IMG/VR virus record: IMGVR_UViG_3300032087_003621
Location: 1 to 64,000 of that record
Origin: a virus
Length of the DNA stretch: 64,000 nucleotides
Direction: 5' to 3' (one strand)
Position numbers and translations under genes: made by a program
The notes under the pieces: generated by a model
The model's input: the letters and a program-made list of their open reading frames with translations, nothing else
Databases searched by the model: none
Told to the model about the DNA's origin: nothing
Shown here: positions 37,713 to 45,303 of the stretch, piece by piece
Numbering within the stretch: the stretch's first letter is position 1
Layout: every line of letters begins with the position of its first letter

Positions 37713-37851
37713 TGAAATTCTAAATCTGTTTGGTCTGTTTTTGTTTCTATTGGTTGGAATTTGTGGTTGCGTATACGCATTGAACCCTAGCGACAAATAT
37801 GAACTTTATAAGAAAAGTGATGAACATTACAATGATGAGGATTGTACATGA
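37705..37851 (+). CDS. Small membrane protein, 48 aa, GTG start
   Basis: GTG start within the end of the previous peptide. One hydrophobic helix (ILNLFGLFLFLLVGICGCVYA), then a charged tail (YELYKKSDEHYNDEDCT). Overlaps the ATG of the next gene (ATGA). Hypothetical. Confidence 0.48.
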   Translation: MIDEILNLFGLFLFLLVGICGCVYALNPSDKYELYKKSDEHYNDEDCT

Positions 37852-38042
37852 TAACCCGAAGTGATTTGAACGAACATGCATTTGAGCAATTGATACGTAA
37901 TGAATTAATTGAGCAACTTGCAGATGTAGAAGATACTATGAACGATGATAGTATTCGTGATACTAAATTGGTTGAAGCGTTTAAACGTGTAATTGCATAC
38001 AACAGTGTGCCTGGAACTTATGAGGACGGAAAGTATGACTAG
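37848..38042 (+). CDS. Small acidic protein, 64 aa
   Basis: ATG 37848, ATGA coupled. LNEHAFEQLIRNELIEQLAD, EDTMNDDSIRDTKLVEAFKR: helical, acidic. Overlaps the thyX start by 8 bases. Unrecognised. Confidence 0.52.
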   Translation: MITRSDLNEHAFEQLIRNELIEQLADVEDTMNDDSIRDTKLVEAFKRVIAYNSVPGTYEDGKYD

Positions 38043-38718
38043 TGAAGTGAGTCTTGTTGGTATGACGCAACCCAGTGCAACTACTGGTTGTCATACAGCA
38101 AATGAATTGATTGCCTATGCGGCTCGTGTAAGCAATCCTAGTAATCAAAACAATGAGAAAACTGCACCCAAGTTGTTGCGGTATCTTATCAAAGAAGGTC
38201 ACTGGTCGCCGTTTGAAATGGTGAGTGTCACGATGGAAATCAAAACGACTCGGGACATCTCGCGCCAAATTCTTCGTCACCGTTCGTTTTCGTTTCAAGA
38301 GTTTTCTCAACGTTATGCGGTCAGTGAAGGGTTTAACACTAATCGAGAGGCACGTAAACAACATCCTACAAATCGTCAGCTGTCAATGATAGACGAGGAC
38401 ATCGAGAAACAACGCAAGGCTCAAGAAGTGTTCAGTGAAATGCAGGCAGAGGTTTGTAAAGTCGCCAAAGATTACTATGAAATGGCACTGAACACTGGTA
38501 TCGCAAAAGAACAGGCACGTGCTCTACTACCCGAAGGTTTGACAGAGACAACTGTCTATATGGCAGGAACATTACGTTCATGGATTCACTACTGTGAATT
38601 GCGTAGAGGTCATGGAACGCAAGCCGAACACATTGAAGTTGCGGATAAGTGTTGGGATGTTCTTGGAACACATTTTCCTGATGTCATTAAAGCTGTGGAG
38701 ATGTTACATGAAGATTAA
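38035..38718 (+). CDS. thyX: Flavin-dependent thymidylate synthase ThyX
   Basis: 227 residues from ATG 38035; a 14-residue upstream extension belongs to the previous gene's frame. RHRSFSFQEFSQRY (81-94) is the ThyX signature (RHRxxSxNExSxRY with Gln for Asn). LPEGLTETTVYMAGTLRSW and GTQAEHIEVADK fit the FAD-binding and C-terminal parts. Makes dTMP from dUMP with NADPH and methylene-tetrahydrofolate, working alongside the class II reductase to feed DNA synthesis. The T4 phage itself uses the unrelated Td enzyme. Confidence 0.95.
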   Translation: MTSEVSLVGMTQPSATTGCHTANELIAYAARVSNPSNQNNEKTAPKLLRYLIKEGHWSPFEMVSVTMEIKTTRDISRQILRHRSFSFQEFSQRYAVSEGFNTNREARKQHPTNRQLSMIDEDIEKQRKAQEVFSEMQAEVCKVAKDYYEMALNTGIAKEQARALLPEGLTETTVYMAGTLRSWIHYCELRRGHGTQAEHIEVADKCWDVLGTHFPDVIKAVEMLHED

Positions 38719-38884
38719 AATAACCAAAGGTCATGCTAAAGGTAGGAAAGGTACCGTAGCAGAAAAAACTGACGATGGTGTATTGGTGTTGATGGACCGT
38801 AAGCGAGACAAAAACTACAAACATCACAAAACTGAATACTATGTGTTTATTGAGGAAGGTTCCTATGAAGTTCGAAATCGGTAA
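38708..38884 (+). CDS. KOW-like small protein, 58 aa
   Basis: True start is the ATG at 38708 (MKIKITKGHAKGRKGTV), not the longer upstream frame. The HAKGRKGTVAEKTDDGVLVL segment resembles a KOW/SH3-like turn (nucleic-acid or ribosomal binding). Overlaps thyX by 11 bases. Function unknown. Confidence 0.58.
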   Translation: MKIKITKGHAKGRKGTVAEKTDDGVLVLMDRKRDKNYKHHKTEYYVFIEEGSYEVRNR

Positions 38885-39284
38885 AGAATACGTTATCGGC
38901 AACAAGTATAAAAAATCTGTCGAAGAATTTTCTTTTCTTAACAGAGAAAAGGACAGAATGGTTATCGAAATCTTGTGGCGAAGTGGTGAGTGGTTGGTCA
39001 CTCCGCAAGATGAAGATGAGTGTGAAATACTTCAAGACGCTTATGACAATGAATCAGACATGGAGGTTTGTTTTCAAGAGATGGAGTTCTTGTATACCGA
39101 TGACGGTATCTACGAAGAGTTCAAATTCTATGGTGACGTTGAATTTAACGAAGATGAGCAAGAGCGCCTTAAAGAAGGATATTACGACGAAGGGTATTGT
39201 TTCCTCGAAGAAGAAGGTTTTATCGAACTAGACCCCGAGGTGTATATCATTGGAGGTATTCGAGCTGAGGAGAAAACAGTATGA
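38865..39284 (+). CDS. Acidic protein, 139 aa
   Basis: ATG 38865 overlaps the previous gene by 20 bases. FEIGKEYVIGNKYKKSVEEF start, then a very acidic chain (ECEILQDAYDNESDMEVCF, DVEFNEDEQERLKEGYYDE). Unrecognised; such acidic early proteins often mimic DNA or bind host proteins, which is only a suggestion. Confidence 0.58.
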   Translation: MKFEIGKEYVIGNKYKKSVEEFSFLNREKDRMVIEILWRSGEWLVTPQDEDECEILQDAYDNESDMEVCFQEMEFLYTDDGIYEEFKFYGDVEFNEDEQERLKEGYYDEGYCFLEEEGFIELDPEVYIIGGIRAEEKTV

Positions 39285-39457
39285 ACGGTAAGAAGGCAAA
39301 ACTTTTAAGAAAAAATACTGATGGAGGGGTTGACAAGAAAGTTAAAAGGATGTATAATCAACTTTCACATCACGACAAAAACGTGTTAACTCAGGTTTTT
39401 GATTTCGCCAAATCTATCAAAAAAGAAGAGGACGATGAACGTATTCGTACTGAATAG
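39281..39457 (+). CDS. Small protein, 58 aa
   Basis: ATGA coupled to the previous gene. RKNTDGGVDKKVKRMYNQLS, then HHDKNVLTQVFDFAKSIK. A helical, basic early protein of a kind seen in T4-like phages. A perfect promoter sequence lies within the codons, so coding and promoter signals share bases 39330-39358. Confidence 0.55.
   Translation: MNGKKAKLLRKNTDGGVDKKVKRMYNQLSHHDKNVLTQVFDFAKSIKKEEDDERIRTE
39330..39358 (+). promoter_or_regulatory. Consensus sigma70 promoter inside a coding region
   Basis: TTGACA, 17 bases, TATAAT: a perfect match to the consensus within the 39281 gene, ~75 bases before the next ATG. It would drive the 39435-onward genes. Confidence 0.6.
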
Positions 39458-40052
39458 AGACCCAGTACAATGTGCTAAGGAACATATCGACAAACATGTT
39501 GTAAAAATGTGTACCGAATATGCTCAATTACTTAGCACTTGCCATCGAACAGTTGACGGCACATATTGGAGAGGAACAACCCAGAATGGTCGTTCCGTTG
39601 CAAGATACTATCTTGACGATTCCTATATGAATATTACTTTGTATAAAGCCTGTCATATCAATCACCCATGTAATATTTGGTTACGAGAGTCAGCCGAAAA
39701 TTATAAGTGGTTATACAAGTTATGGGTTCATCTCGGTAAGGAGTATACATATCGGTATGGTAAAATTCATAAGTCTCTATTTGACCTACGTAAGGTCCTA
39801 TTAGAACCACCAGAAAATTTAGAGTCTAAGGGTTTTACAGAACCACCTCCTGCAATGAGTGAGTTTCCTCAGTGCATCGTTGAAAATAATATTGTCGCTT
39901 CTTATCGCAATTACTACTGGGAAGCTAAACGAAGTTTTTCTTCATGGACTCGAAGAAACCCTCCAACGTGGTGGAAAGAATTTGAAAAGAGAGAAAAGGA
40001 AGGTACTCTTGGAATGTTAAACGATAATAACAATGGTTTAATTTTGGAGTAA
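39435..40052 (+). CDS. Conserved phage protein of unknown function
   Basis: 205 residues from ATG 39435 (earlier in-frame starts lie inside the preceding gene). MNVFVLNRDPVQCAKEHIDK, HVVKMCTEYAQLLSTCHRTV: the N-terminal DP-x(n)-DKHVVKM-x(n)-AQLL pattern recurs in many phages. Trp-rich C-terminus (SFSSWTRRNPPTWWKEFEKR). Several His/Cys could bind a metal. No enzymatic identity known to me. Confidence 0.65.
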   Translation: MNVFVLNRDPVQCAKEHIDKHVVKMCTEYAQLLSTCHRTVDGTYWRGTTQNGRSVARYYLDDSYMNITLYKACHINHPCNIWLRESAENYKWLYKLWVHLGKEYTYRYGKIHKSLFDLRKVLLEPPENLESKGFTEPPPAMSEFPQCIVENNIVASYRNYYWEAKRSFSSWTRRNPPTWWKEFEKREKEGTLGMLNDNNNGLILE

Positions 40053-40054
40053 AA

Positions 40055-40363
40055 ATGTCTGGTAAAGGTTCAAAACGCAGGCCAACATTAGTCGAACAAG
40101 AACTAGTTGACCGTAATTGGGATATAATTTTTGGTGGAAAAAATATGAAACACGAACACAAACGTGGTGTCATCTCTGAAGAAATTTCAAAGTACATGTC
40201 TGAAAACGGTAAAAAGGAGGCCATCGTAATCAGAACTGAAAAGGGTTATATGGTCGAACTGTACGAAAGAAGTCGTTACATTCGTACAGTGGATGTATCA
40301 GAACACAATTTGACTTACGCAGAAGATACTGCTGAGAATTACGTACTGGATGTGTTCGAATAA
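40055..40363 (+). CDS. Conserved small protein starting MSGKGSKRRP
   Basis: 102 residues. MSGKGSKRRPTLVEQ and RNWDIIFGGKNM are a recurrent N-terminal pattern of small phage proteins, followed by a beta segment (AIVIRTEKGYMVELYERSRY). Its 3' end overlaps the convergent minus-strand gene by 25 bases. Function unknown. Confidence 0.6.
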   Translation: MSGKGSKRRPTLVEQELVDRNWDIIFGGKNMKHEHKRGVISEEISKYMSENGKKEAIVIRTEKGYMVELYERSRYIRTVDVSEHNLTYAEDTAENYVLDVFE

Positions 40364-40617
40364 ATCCCTTGAATATAATCCTCAAATTGTTCGACCTTCT
40401 GTAATCTGTTAGGCCAATAAATATAGTCTTTCTCAGGATTCTTTTTGAGATTCGACAACAACGGTTGAATTGCATTGTATAATTTATCTAGTTTTTGTTG
40501 AGTAGTACTCACATCAGCAGATACAGATTGTATGGTTTGGTTCGCTTGTTGAACCGCATCCAATTCATCTTCTGTGACCGCTGTAAAACCGAAATCGAAA
40601 ATATCACTACTTGACAT
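40339..40617 (-). CDS. Conserved T4-like small protein, minus strand
   Basis: 92 residues from the ATG at 40617; a longer frame reaching 40836 is only the shadow of the next gene. SSSDIFDFGFTAVTEDELDA, KLDKLYNAIQPLLSNLKKNP, EKDYIYWPNRLQKVEQF: highly characteristic of a conserved small protein near gp32/gp33 in marine T4-like phages. Central coiled coil. Function unknown. Convergent with its plus-strand neighbour, overlapping by 25 bases. Confidence 0.72.
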   Translation of the reverse strand: MSSSDIFDFGFTAVTEDELDAVQQANQTIQSVSADVSTTQQKLDKLYNAIQPLLSNLKKNPEKDYIYWPNRLQKVEQFEDYIQGIYSNTSST

Positions 40618-40675
40618 CTGAAAACCTTTATGGTAAGCTTGTACAGTATTTAGGGTTAATAAGGAATTAACATTT

Positions 40676-41173
40676 ATGAACAAATGGGAAGAACCCGAAA
40701 AAGAGATTAAGCGAAAAAAGATTCGTCGTAAAAGAAAACCTATGACGGAAGAACAAAAGAAGGCTGCAGCTGAAAGACTGGCACTCGCACGTGCTGCGAA
40801 AGGTCCGGTCAAGAATCTCTCACTTCCTGAGAACATTCGTAACTTAACAGATGACCATTATCTTTCACCCAAGAAAGTTAAACAATGGTTAAAGGTGTGG
40901 AAAGCTAAACTAACTGGAATCAAGTATTGGAAAGATTCCAAAGACCGAAAAGAAAGACTAGAATATCAGATTGCTGAAACGTATGTGAAGAATATGCAAA
41001 GCTATCTGACCACTGGTATCTGGTCTGACTTTCGTTACGGAGAAAACAGAGAACACAAAATCGTCTGGAAGGTTGTTGCCCCTGCATATGAATCCAATGG
41101 TGAAATGAAAAGAACGCAGGGTTACTTCTATGACGATATTGGTTTTTACGGTAACCAAGGAGGGGAAGAATAA
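40676..41173 (+). CDS. Conserved T4-like protein preceding gp33
   Basis: 165 residues. Very basic N-terminus (IKRKKIRRKRKPMTEEQKKA), then SPKKVKQWLKVWKAKL, and a C-terminal half with NMQSYLTTGIWSDFRYGENR and YESNGEMKRTQGYFYDDIGF. I recall the same organisation, upstream of gp33 and gp32, in marine T4-like phages. Its place is where T4 has gp59 helicase loader, but I see no clear similarity. The stop TAATG couples it to gp33. Confidence 0.65.
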   Translation: MNKWEEPEKEIKRKKIRRKRKPMTEEQKKAAAERLALARAAKGPVKNLSLPENIRNLTDDHYLSPKKVKQWLKVWKAKLTGIKYWKDSKDRKERLEYQIAETYVKNMQSYLTTGIWSDFRYGENREHKIVWKVVAPAYESNGEMKRTQGYFYDDIGFYGNQGGEE

Positions 41174-41421
41174 TGACAATCGGGTTGGATGGTCTAATGT
41201 TAACTAAGAACAAATTTTCTAAGATGGTTGAAGATGTGGTGAAAACTAGCAACAGTTCCTATATGGATGCTATCATTCACTTGTGTGAAAAGAACAACAT
41301 CGAGATTGAAGATATCAAAAAATATATCTCACCGACCATCAAAAACAAACTTGAGGTTGAGGCTCAAAACCTGAACTTCATGGTAGAACCTAAAGGCAAT
41401 ACCTTGCCATTGGGTGAATAA
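41173..41421 (+). CDS. 33: Late-promoter transcription co-activator gp33
   Basis: 82 residues. The helical core SYMDAIIHLCEKNNIEIED, then IKKYISPTIKNKLEVEAQNL and FM, matches phage late-transcription co-activators (gp33). gp33 links RNA polymerase to the sliding clamp and gp55 at TATAAATA promoters. Its presence is consistent with the seven or so exact octamers seen in this window. ATG overlaps the upstream stop. gp55 is not in the window. Confidence 0.8.
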   Translation: MTIGLDGLMLTKNKFSKMVEDVVKTSNSSYMDAIIHLCEKNNIEIEDIKKYISPTIKNKLEVEAQNLNFMVEPKGNTLPLGE

Positions 41422-41429
41422 TGTGGTAT

Positions 41430-41437
41430 TATAAATA
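41430..41437 (+). promoter_or_regulatory. T4-type late promoter TATAAATA
   Basis: Exact octamer 75 bases upstream of the gp32 ATG, within the gp33-gp32 gap. Leaves a 60-70-base leader where autoregulatory folds would lie (a stretch with GTGGATACGCTG and AT-rich flanks). Confidence 0.75.
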
Positions 41438-41512
41438 CTTCATATATTATGTGAATAAAGTGGATACGCTGAAATACAAAAAAACATACACTGAACATAC
41501 GAGGAAATACAT

Positions 41513-42406
41513 ATGTCTTTTGCAAATCTAAAGCGCAATCGCGCTAACTCTATCGCTAAACTTGTCGCCGCAGCTGGTGATAGTGGCGAACAAAAAAAAT
41601 CAACAAAATCCTATGTCGATGAACGCCAATGGAAACCTACTGTCGATAAGGCAGGCAATGGTTACGCCGTTCTTCGATTCCTTCCTGCTGCGGAAGGTAA
41701 CGACCTACCTTGGGTTCGTTATTGGGACCACGGGTTCAAAGGTCCAACTGGACAATGGTATATCGAGAAGTCTCTGACATCCATTGGTCAACAAGACCCT
41801 GTTTCAGAAATGAACAGCAAGTTGTGGAACTCTGGTGTTGAATCCGACAAAGAACTTGCGAGAGAACGCAAGCGTCGATTGCACTATGTTGCGAACGTTC
41901 TTGTTGAACAAGACGCAAGCAACCCTGAAAACGAAGGTAAGGTTATGCTCTTTACTTTCGGTAAGAAAATCTTTGACAAGATTATGGATGTGATGCAACC
42001 TCAGTTTGCAGACGAAGAACCAATGAACCCCTTTGATTTCTGGGATGGTGCTTCATTCAAATTGAAGATTCGCAATGTCGAAGGTTATCGTAACTATGAT
42101 AAGTCTGAGTTCTCTTCTCCATCTCCTCTTTCGGAGAATGAAGCTGAACTAGAAGAGGTTTACGACCAACTTCATGACCTGAATGAATTCACTGATGCCG
42201 CAAACTACAAGTCTTATGATGAGTTGTATGCAAGGTTGATGTTGGTTCTAGGTGAAGCGACTAACAATAGTTATCGTCCCGAACTGGAAGAGGTTGAAGA
42301 ACCTGTTGAACGTAAAACTTCTCCAGCGCCAGAGATTGCTTCTGCGAGTGACGAGGATGACGATGACACTATGTCATACTTCGCCAAGTTGGCCGCTGAA
42401 GAATAG
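41513..42406 (+). CDS. 32: Single-stranded DNA-binding protein gp32
   Basis: 297 residues. Basic N-terminus (LKRNRANSIAKLV) like the T4 gp32 cooperativity region, an OB-fold core (GYAVLRFLPAAEGNDLPWVRY, WYIEKSLTSIGQQDPVSEM, NSKLWNSG, YVANVLVEQDASNPENEGKV) and an acidic tail (SASDEDDDDTMSYFAKLAAE). It coats ssDNA during replication and recombination. Unlike T4 gp32, no Cys occur at the zinc-binding positions (WYIENCPTTIGxPCPxC becomes EKSLTSIGQQDPVSE), so the zinc finger is lost. Shine-Dalgarno GAGGAAAT precedes the ATG; a terminator follows. Confidence 0.93.
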   Translation: MSFANLKRNRANSIAKLVAAAGDSGEQKKSTKSYVDERQWKPTVDKAGNGYAVLRFLPAAEGNDLPWVRYWDHGFKGPTGQWYIEKSLTSIGQQDPVSEMNSKLWNSGVESDKELARERKRRLHYVANVLVEQDASNPENEGKVMLFTFGKKIFDKIMDVMQPQFADEEPMNPFDFWDGASFKLKIRNVEGYRNYDKSEFSSPSPLSENEAELEEVYDQLHDLNEFTDAANYKSYDELYARLMLVLGEATNNSYRPELEEVEEPVERKTSPAPEIASASDEDDDDTMSYFAKLAAEE

Positions 42407-42482
42407 GGTTGATTACCTTGGGTATCCTGCAGCGACTTTACCTAAGTCACAAATAAGACGGGACATCACCAAAACAATTACT

Positions 42483-42505
42483 AGGGGACTGCGGTCCCCT
42501 TTTTA
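42483..42505 (+). terminator. Rho-independent terminator after gp32
   Basis: AGGGGAC-TGCG-GTCCCCT stem followed by TTTTTATTTT. It ends gp32 transcription before the convergent tape measure gene. Confidence 0.85.
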
Positions 42506-42507
42506 TT

Positions 42508-44382
42508 TTAGTAACTCATTGAAAGACCATCGACAGCAGATGGTGTGTCGAAGTATGCAGAAGATTGACTAACGTTACTTACGTTAGACGTTGGTGCATT
42601 CACTACGTTGACAGCTTGTTGACTTTGTTGGTCCGCTTTCGCCTCTTCACGAGCTGTTGTCTGAGTACCCAATTCCTGAGTAATACTCGCTCTCTTTGTT
42701 TCTGCTGGTGCAACCTCAACTGGTGAGGTTTCCGCTGGAGATGAGAAGAAATCTCCAATCTTATCCAAAACAGATTTCTGTTTATTTTCTAAAAACATTC
42801 TAACTTCATCTGGTGACGCACCGTCAGCAATCAATCGTCTCACTTGACCAAAAGTAATACCTGTAACCTTATATTCTTGCATAATGTTGTTAAGTTCATT
42901 ATCAGCATCTCTAGTTTGATACACAATGGTGCCTTCACCCGTTTCTGTGTCGAACTGACCAATTATTTCTTTATTTTTACTTGTTGTCATTTCTTCACCT
43001 AGAAATGCAGTCCGGGCGCCACGTCCAGTCTGTTCACCTTCAATAGAGGTAATCATACTTTTTGTTGTTGTCTGAGTATCAACACTACCGTCGCTTGACT
43101 GGGTTGATACGGTATCAACACTTTGACCAGCTGATATATCCGAAGTATTTGCATCAGGCATAAAAGGATAGAAAGGACCAAACCCAACTTTGCCGATAAC
43201 AGGTACATCGAACTCGATACGAGGTACACCAATCTCAGCGAACATATTAGTGAGCATAGACTTTATCTTACTCAAGTCGAACATTTCTCCCATATCAGTG
43301 AAGAAATCACCGATACCTGTTAACGTCTCATCGAACCATGTTGATATAGCGTCGATGGTTTCATTAAACCACGCTGTGATTCTATCTGGGATACCTGTAA
43401 TCCAAGTTTCGAAGGTATCCATCAACTCAGCGAACCCTTCTTGGAAACTGAACGAATCTAGGAAACTTTCTATCTCAGTGAAACCAAGTGCTCCTGCAAG
43501 CCAGGATACCATGTCTTTAATTAAATCGGCTGGCCACATGATGATTGCACTAATAACTTGTTCTATACCTCTAGAGATGCCTCGAAGAAATCTTTCGGCT
43601 AAATTATCATCTTCGTTTGCAGTGAAACCTTCAATAAAACCATCTATGACGTTATAAAGCGCATAAAGAGGTAAAAGTATTCTTCCAAATACTCGTAACA
43701 GGTTTTTACCTATTTTAATGATTGCTGGAAGTAGTGTCTTCGTTATAAAAGTTGCTGCGGCGGTAACGGAAGTTATAATCCCCTTAACTAATAACACTAT
43801 TCCTGTACCAATCGTTTTAAAAACTGGAATCAATAAAGGAACGACACGTGCTACAGTCGCTATGACACCACTAATCACACCACCTACGCCCATTAAATCA
43901 GCGACATATTTTAGAAATCCTTTTTCTTCTAATTCTTTTTGTGCATCACCGACATCTTTAAGAAAAGTTGAAGTAAACCCTTTGGAACCTTCTCTTTTCT
44001 CTTCAGACTCTCCAAGAGCCTCTCTTTTGGCCTTTTGTTCTTCGTTTTCCGCCTGTTCACGATTTAAAAGAAGTTGTTCCTCTTCGTTTTCTAAAGATTC
44101 TTTTTGTATAGTAATTGATTGAATATGATTCTGATTGATTGAATCAAACATTTTAGAAATGTTTTTTGTGAAGTCTTTAATATCGTTAGAAATACGAATT
44201 AACGTTTTATCCATTGACATAAAGATTGAACGGATTTCGACTGTAGGGTCATCAGAAGAAGAACCACCTCCACCACCCATCATTGCGGCATTTTGGGCTT
44301 GTAAGGAACGTGTAACTTCTACTAGGTTAGCAGTAGCTGGTAAAAGTTCACCTGAGATTGTTTGTATGTCGTTATCCGCCAT
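42508..44382 (-). CDS. Tail tape measure-like protein (gp29 position)
   Basis: 624 residues on the minus strand. An N-terminal helical part with a Gly5-Ser3 run near residue 36 and a charged coiled coil (SLENEEEQLLLNREQAENEE, 96-115), a long hydrophobic helical block about 162-245 (GVGGVISGVIATVARVVPLL; TAAATFITKTLLPAIIKIG), then amphipathic Trp-containing segments, and a Ser/Thr/Asp-rich C-terminal domain. Length, central hydrophobic block and position behind the chaperone genes fit a tape measure setting tail length and lining the tail tube. T4 gp29 itself is about 590 residues. Similarity is architectural, not a motif match. Confidence 0.65.
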   Translation of the reverse strand: MADNDIQTISGELLPATANLVEVTRSLQAQNAAMMGGGGGSSSDDPTVEIRSIFMSMDKTLIRISNDIKDFTKNISKMFDSINQNHIQSITIQKESLENEEEQLLLNREQAENEEQKAKREALGESEEKREGSKGFTSTFLKDVGDAQKELEEKGFLKYVADLMGVGGVISGVIATVARVVPLLIPVFKTIGTGIVLLVKGIITSVTAAATFITKTLLPAIIKIGKNLLRVFGRILLPLYALYNVIDGFIEGFTANEDDNLAERFLRGISRGIEQVISAIIMWPADLIKDMVSWLAGALGFTEIESFLDSFSFQEGFAELMDTFETWITGIPDRITAWFNETIDAISTWFDETLTGIGDFFTDMGEMFDLSKIKSMLTNMFAEIGVPRIEFDVPVIGKVGFGPFYPFMPDANTSDISAGQSVDTVSTQSSDGSVDTQTTTKSMITSIEGEQTGRGARTAFLGEEMTTSKNKEIIGQFDTETGEGTIVYQTRDADNELNNIMQEYKVTGITFGQVRRLIADGASPDEVRMFLENKQKSVLDKIGDFFSSPAETSPVEVAPAETKRASITQELGTQTTAREEAKADQQSQQAVNVVNAPTSNVSNVSQSSAYFDTPSAVDGLSMSY

Positions 44383-44565
44383 TTCTTTGCCTGATTCGTT
44401 CGTTTTCTTCTTTAACGTGTTGAATTAACATCATGACATAAATTTCCCTCTCCCAAGGCAACATCTCATTCAATTCCGTCAAAGAGTATTTATGATGTTG
44501 CATCAACTGAAAATTCAGTTGGTAATGATTAACTAAGTTATCATGAGAGAGGCATATCAGAAAAA
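44372..44565 (-). CDS. -1 frame extension of the chaperone gene (GT-type, gp51-like)
   Basis: This frame is open from the slippery site to a TAA overlapping the tape measure start by 11 bases. After a -1 shift at TTTTTTC it adds 62 residues: LICLSHDNLVNHYQLNFQLM, then MQHHKYSLTELNEMLPWERE, IYVMMLIQHVKEENER. The LxEMLPWEREIY core is a recurring motif of short tail-assembly proteins in marine T4-like phages, for which I recall the label gp51 (hub assembly catalyst). No Shine-Dalgarno precedes the only internal ATG (44503), supporting synthesis by frameshift as a 297-residue fusion. Confidence 0.7.
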
Positions 44566-45264
44566 ATTCTGCATACCCTCAACAATTCTATCGTTTTCCT
44601 CGTTACAGTCTGTACATGTAAATTGTAAGTGATAGGTTGTCTTAGGCATATCTTGTAGAAATGCAGCAACCTTTGCAAATTGTCCTGAAGTCATTGATTC
44701 TAAAAACTCGTCAATCGCCTCTTGTGGTTCATCGTCCAAAGAAACACGTTCTTCTGATGTGCGAATAGCTTCCATACACTTTGAGATTAACATGAACGCA
44801 TTCTTAGACGAATCTTCTAAGTCTACTTGACCTTCAGATAAATGTTTATAAGAAGGGTACCGCATCTCAACACTGATATCATCGTTCAGTTTAATAATAT
44901 TATCAATCTTCTCAGGCATATTAACCTTCACCTGTTCAAGGTCAATTTCTACCTCGTTTTGAATATTACAGTGTTCGCATTTGACAGCAACTTTAGTCTT
45001 TTCACCAACCGACTTTGCTCTAATCTGAGTGAACATGTACTCAACGTCAAAGGTAGTTAGTTTGTTCTGATTGAACGAATCTTCAACACAAGATTCGATG
45101 GTATCGAGTACAGCTCTTAATGTTGCTTTTTCATCACCAGATTCGAACGCCATCAAAAGTATTTTTTCTTCTTTTACAAGATAGGGTCTAAATCTTACCG
45201 TCTTTTGAGTTGACGGGATTGTCAACTCATATTTTGGTGCGGAATTAAGTTTAGGTAACGCCAT
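44557..45264 (-). CDS. 26: Tail assembly chaperone / baseplate hub-like gp26
   Basis: 235 residues. ALPKLNSAPKYELTIPSTQK, RFRPYLVKEEKILLMAFESG, and two CxxC pairs (VKCEHCN with Cys96/99 and FTCTDCN with Cys217/220), which would bind one zinc. The pattern is the T4 gp26 family (Pfam T4_baseplate), usually described as a hub assembly protein. Its gene ends TTT TTC TGA, a canonical slippery heptamer before the stop, and lies between a tail-tube-fold gene and the tape measure gene, the place of G/GT chaperones in other tailed phages. Confidence 0.8.
   Translation of the reverse strand: MALPKLNSAPKYELTIPSTQKTVRFRPYLVKEEKILLMAFESGDEKATLRAVLDTIESCVEDSFNQNKLTTFDVEYMFTQIRAKSVGEKTKVAVKCEHCNIQNEVEIDLEQVKVNMPEKIDNIIKLNDDISVEMRYPSYKHLSEGQVDLEDSSKNAFMLISKCMEAIRTSEERVSLDDEPQEAIDEFLESMTSGQFAKVAAFLQDMPKTTYHLQFTCTDCNEENDRIVEGMQNFF
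44560..44566 (-). promoter_or_regulatory. -1 slippery heptamer TTTTTTC
   Basis: Minus-strand TTTTTTC, in frame as T-TTT-TTC (X-XXY-YYZ), directly followed by the gp26 stop TGA. The -1 frame continues through a conserved-looking 62-codon extension. No clear stimulatory stem was checked by folding. Confidence 0.75.
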
Positions 45265-45303
45265 TTCATGATTCTCCGTTTAATATAGGCATAAAAAATA
45301 TAT

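Noticed and set aside
40618-40836. N-terminal extension of the minus-strand gene at 40339
   Set aside because: It is antisense to the start of the 40676 gene and hydrophobic by chance; the ATG at 40617 gives the conserved N-terminus.
43190-44122. Two plus-strand frames antisense to the tape measure gene
   Set aside because: Composition (Ser/Ile/Pro) reflects reverse reading of a helical protein; no start sites.
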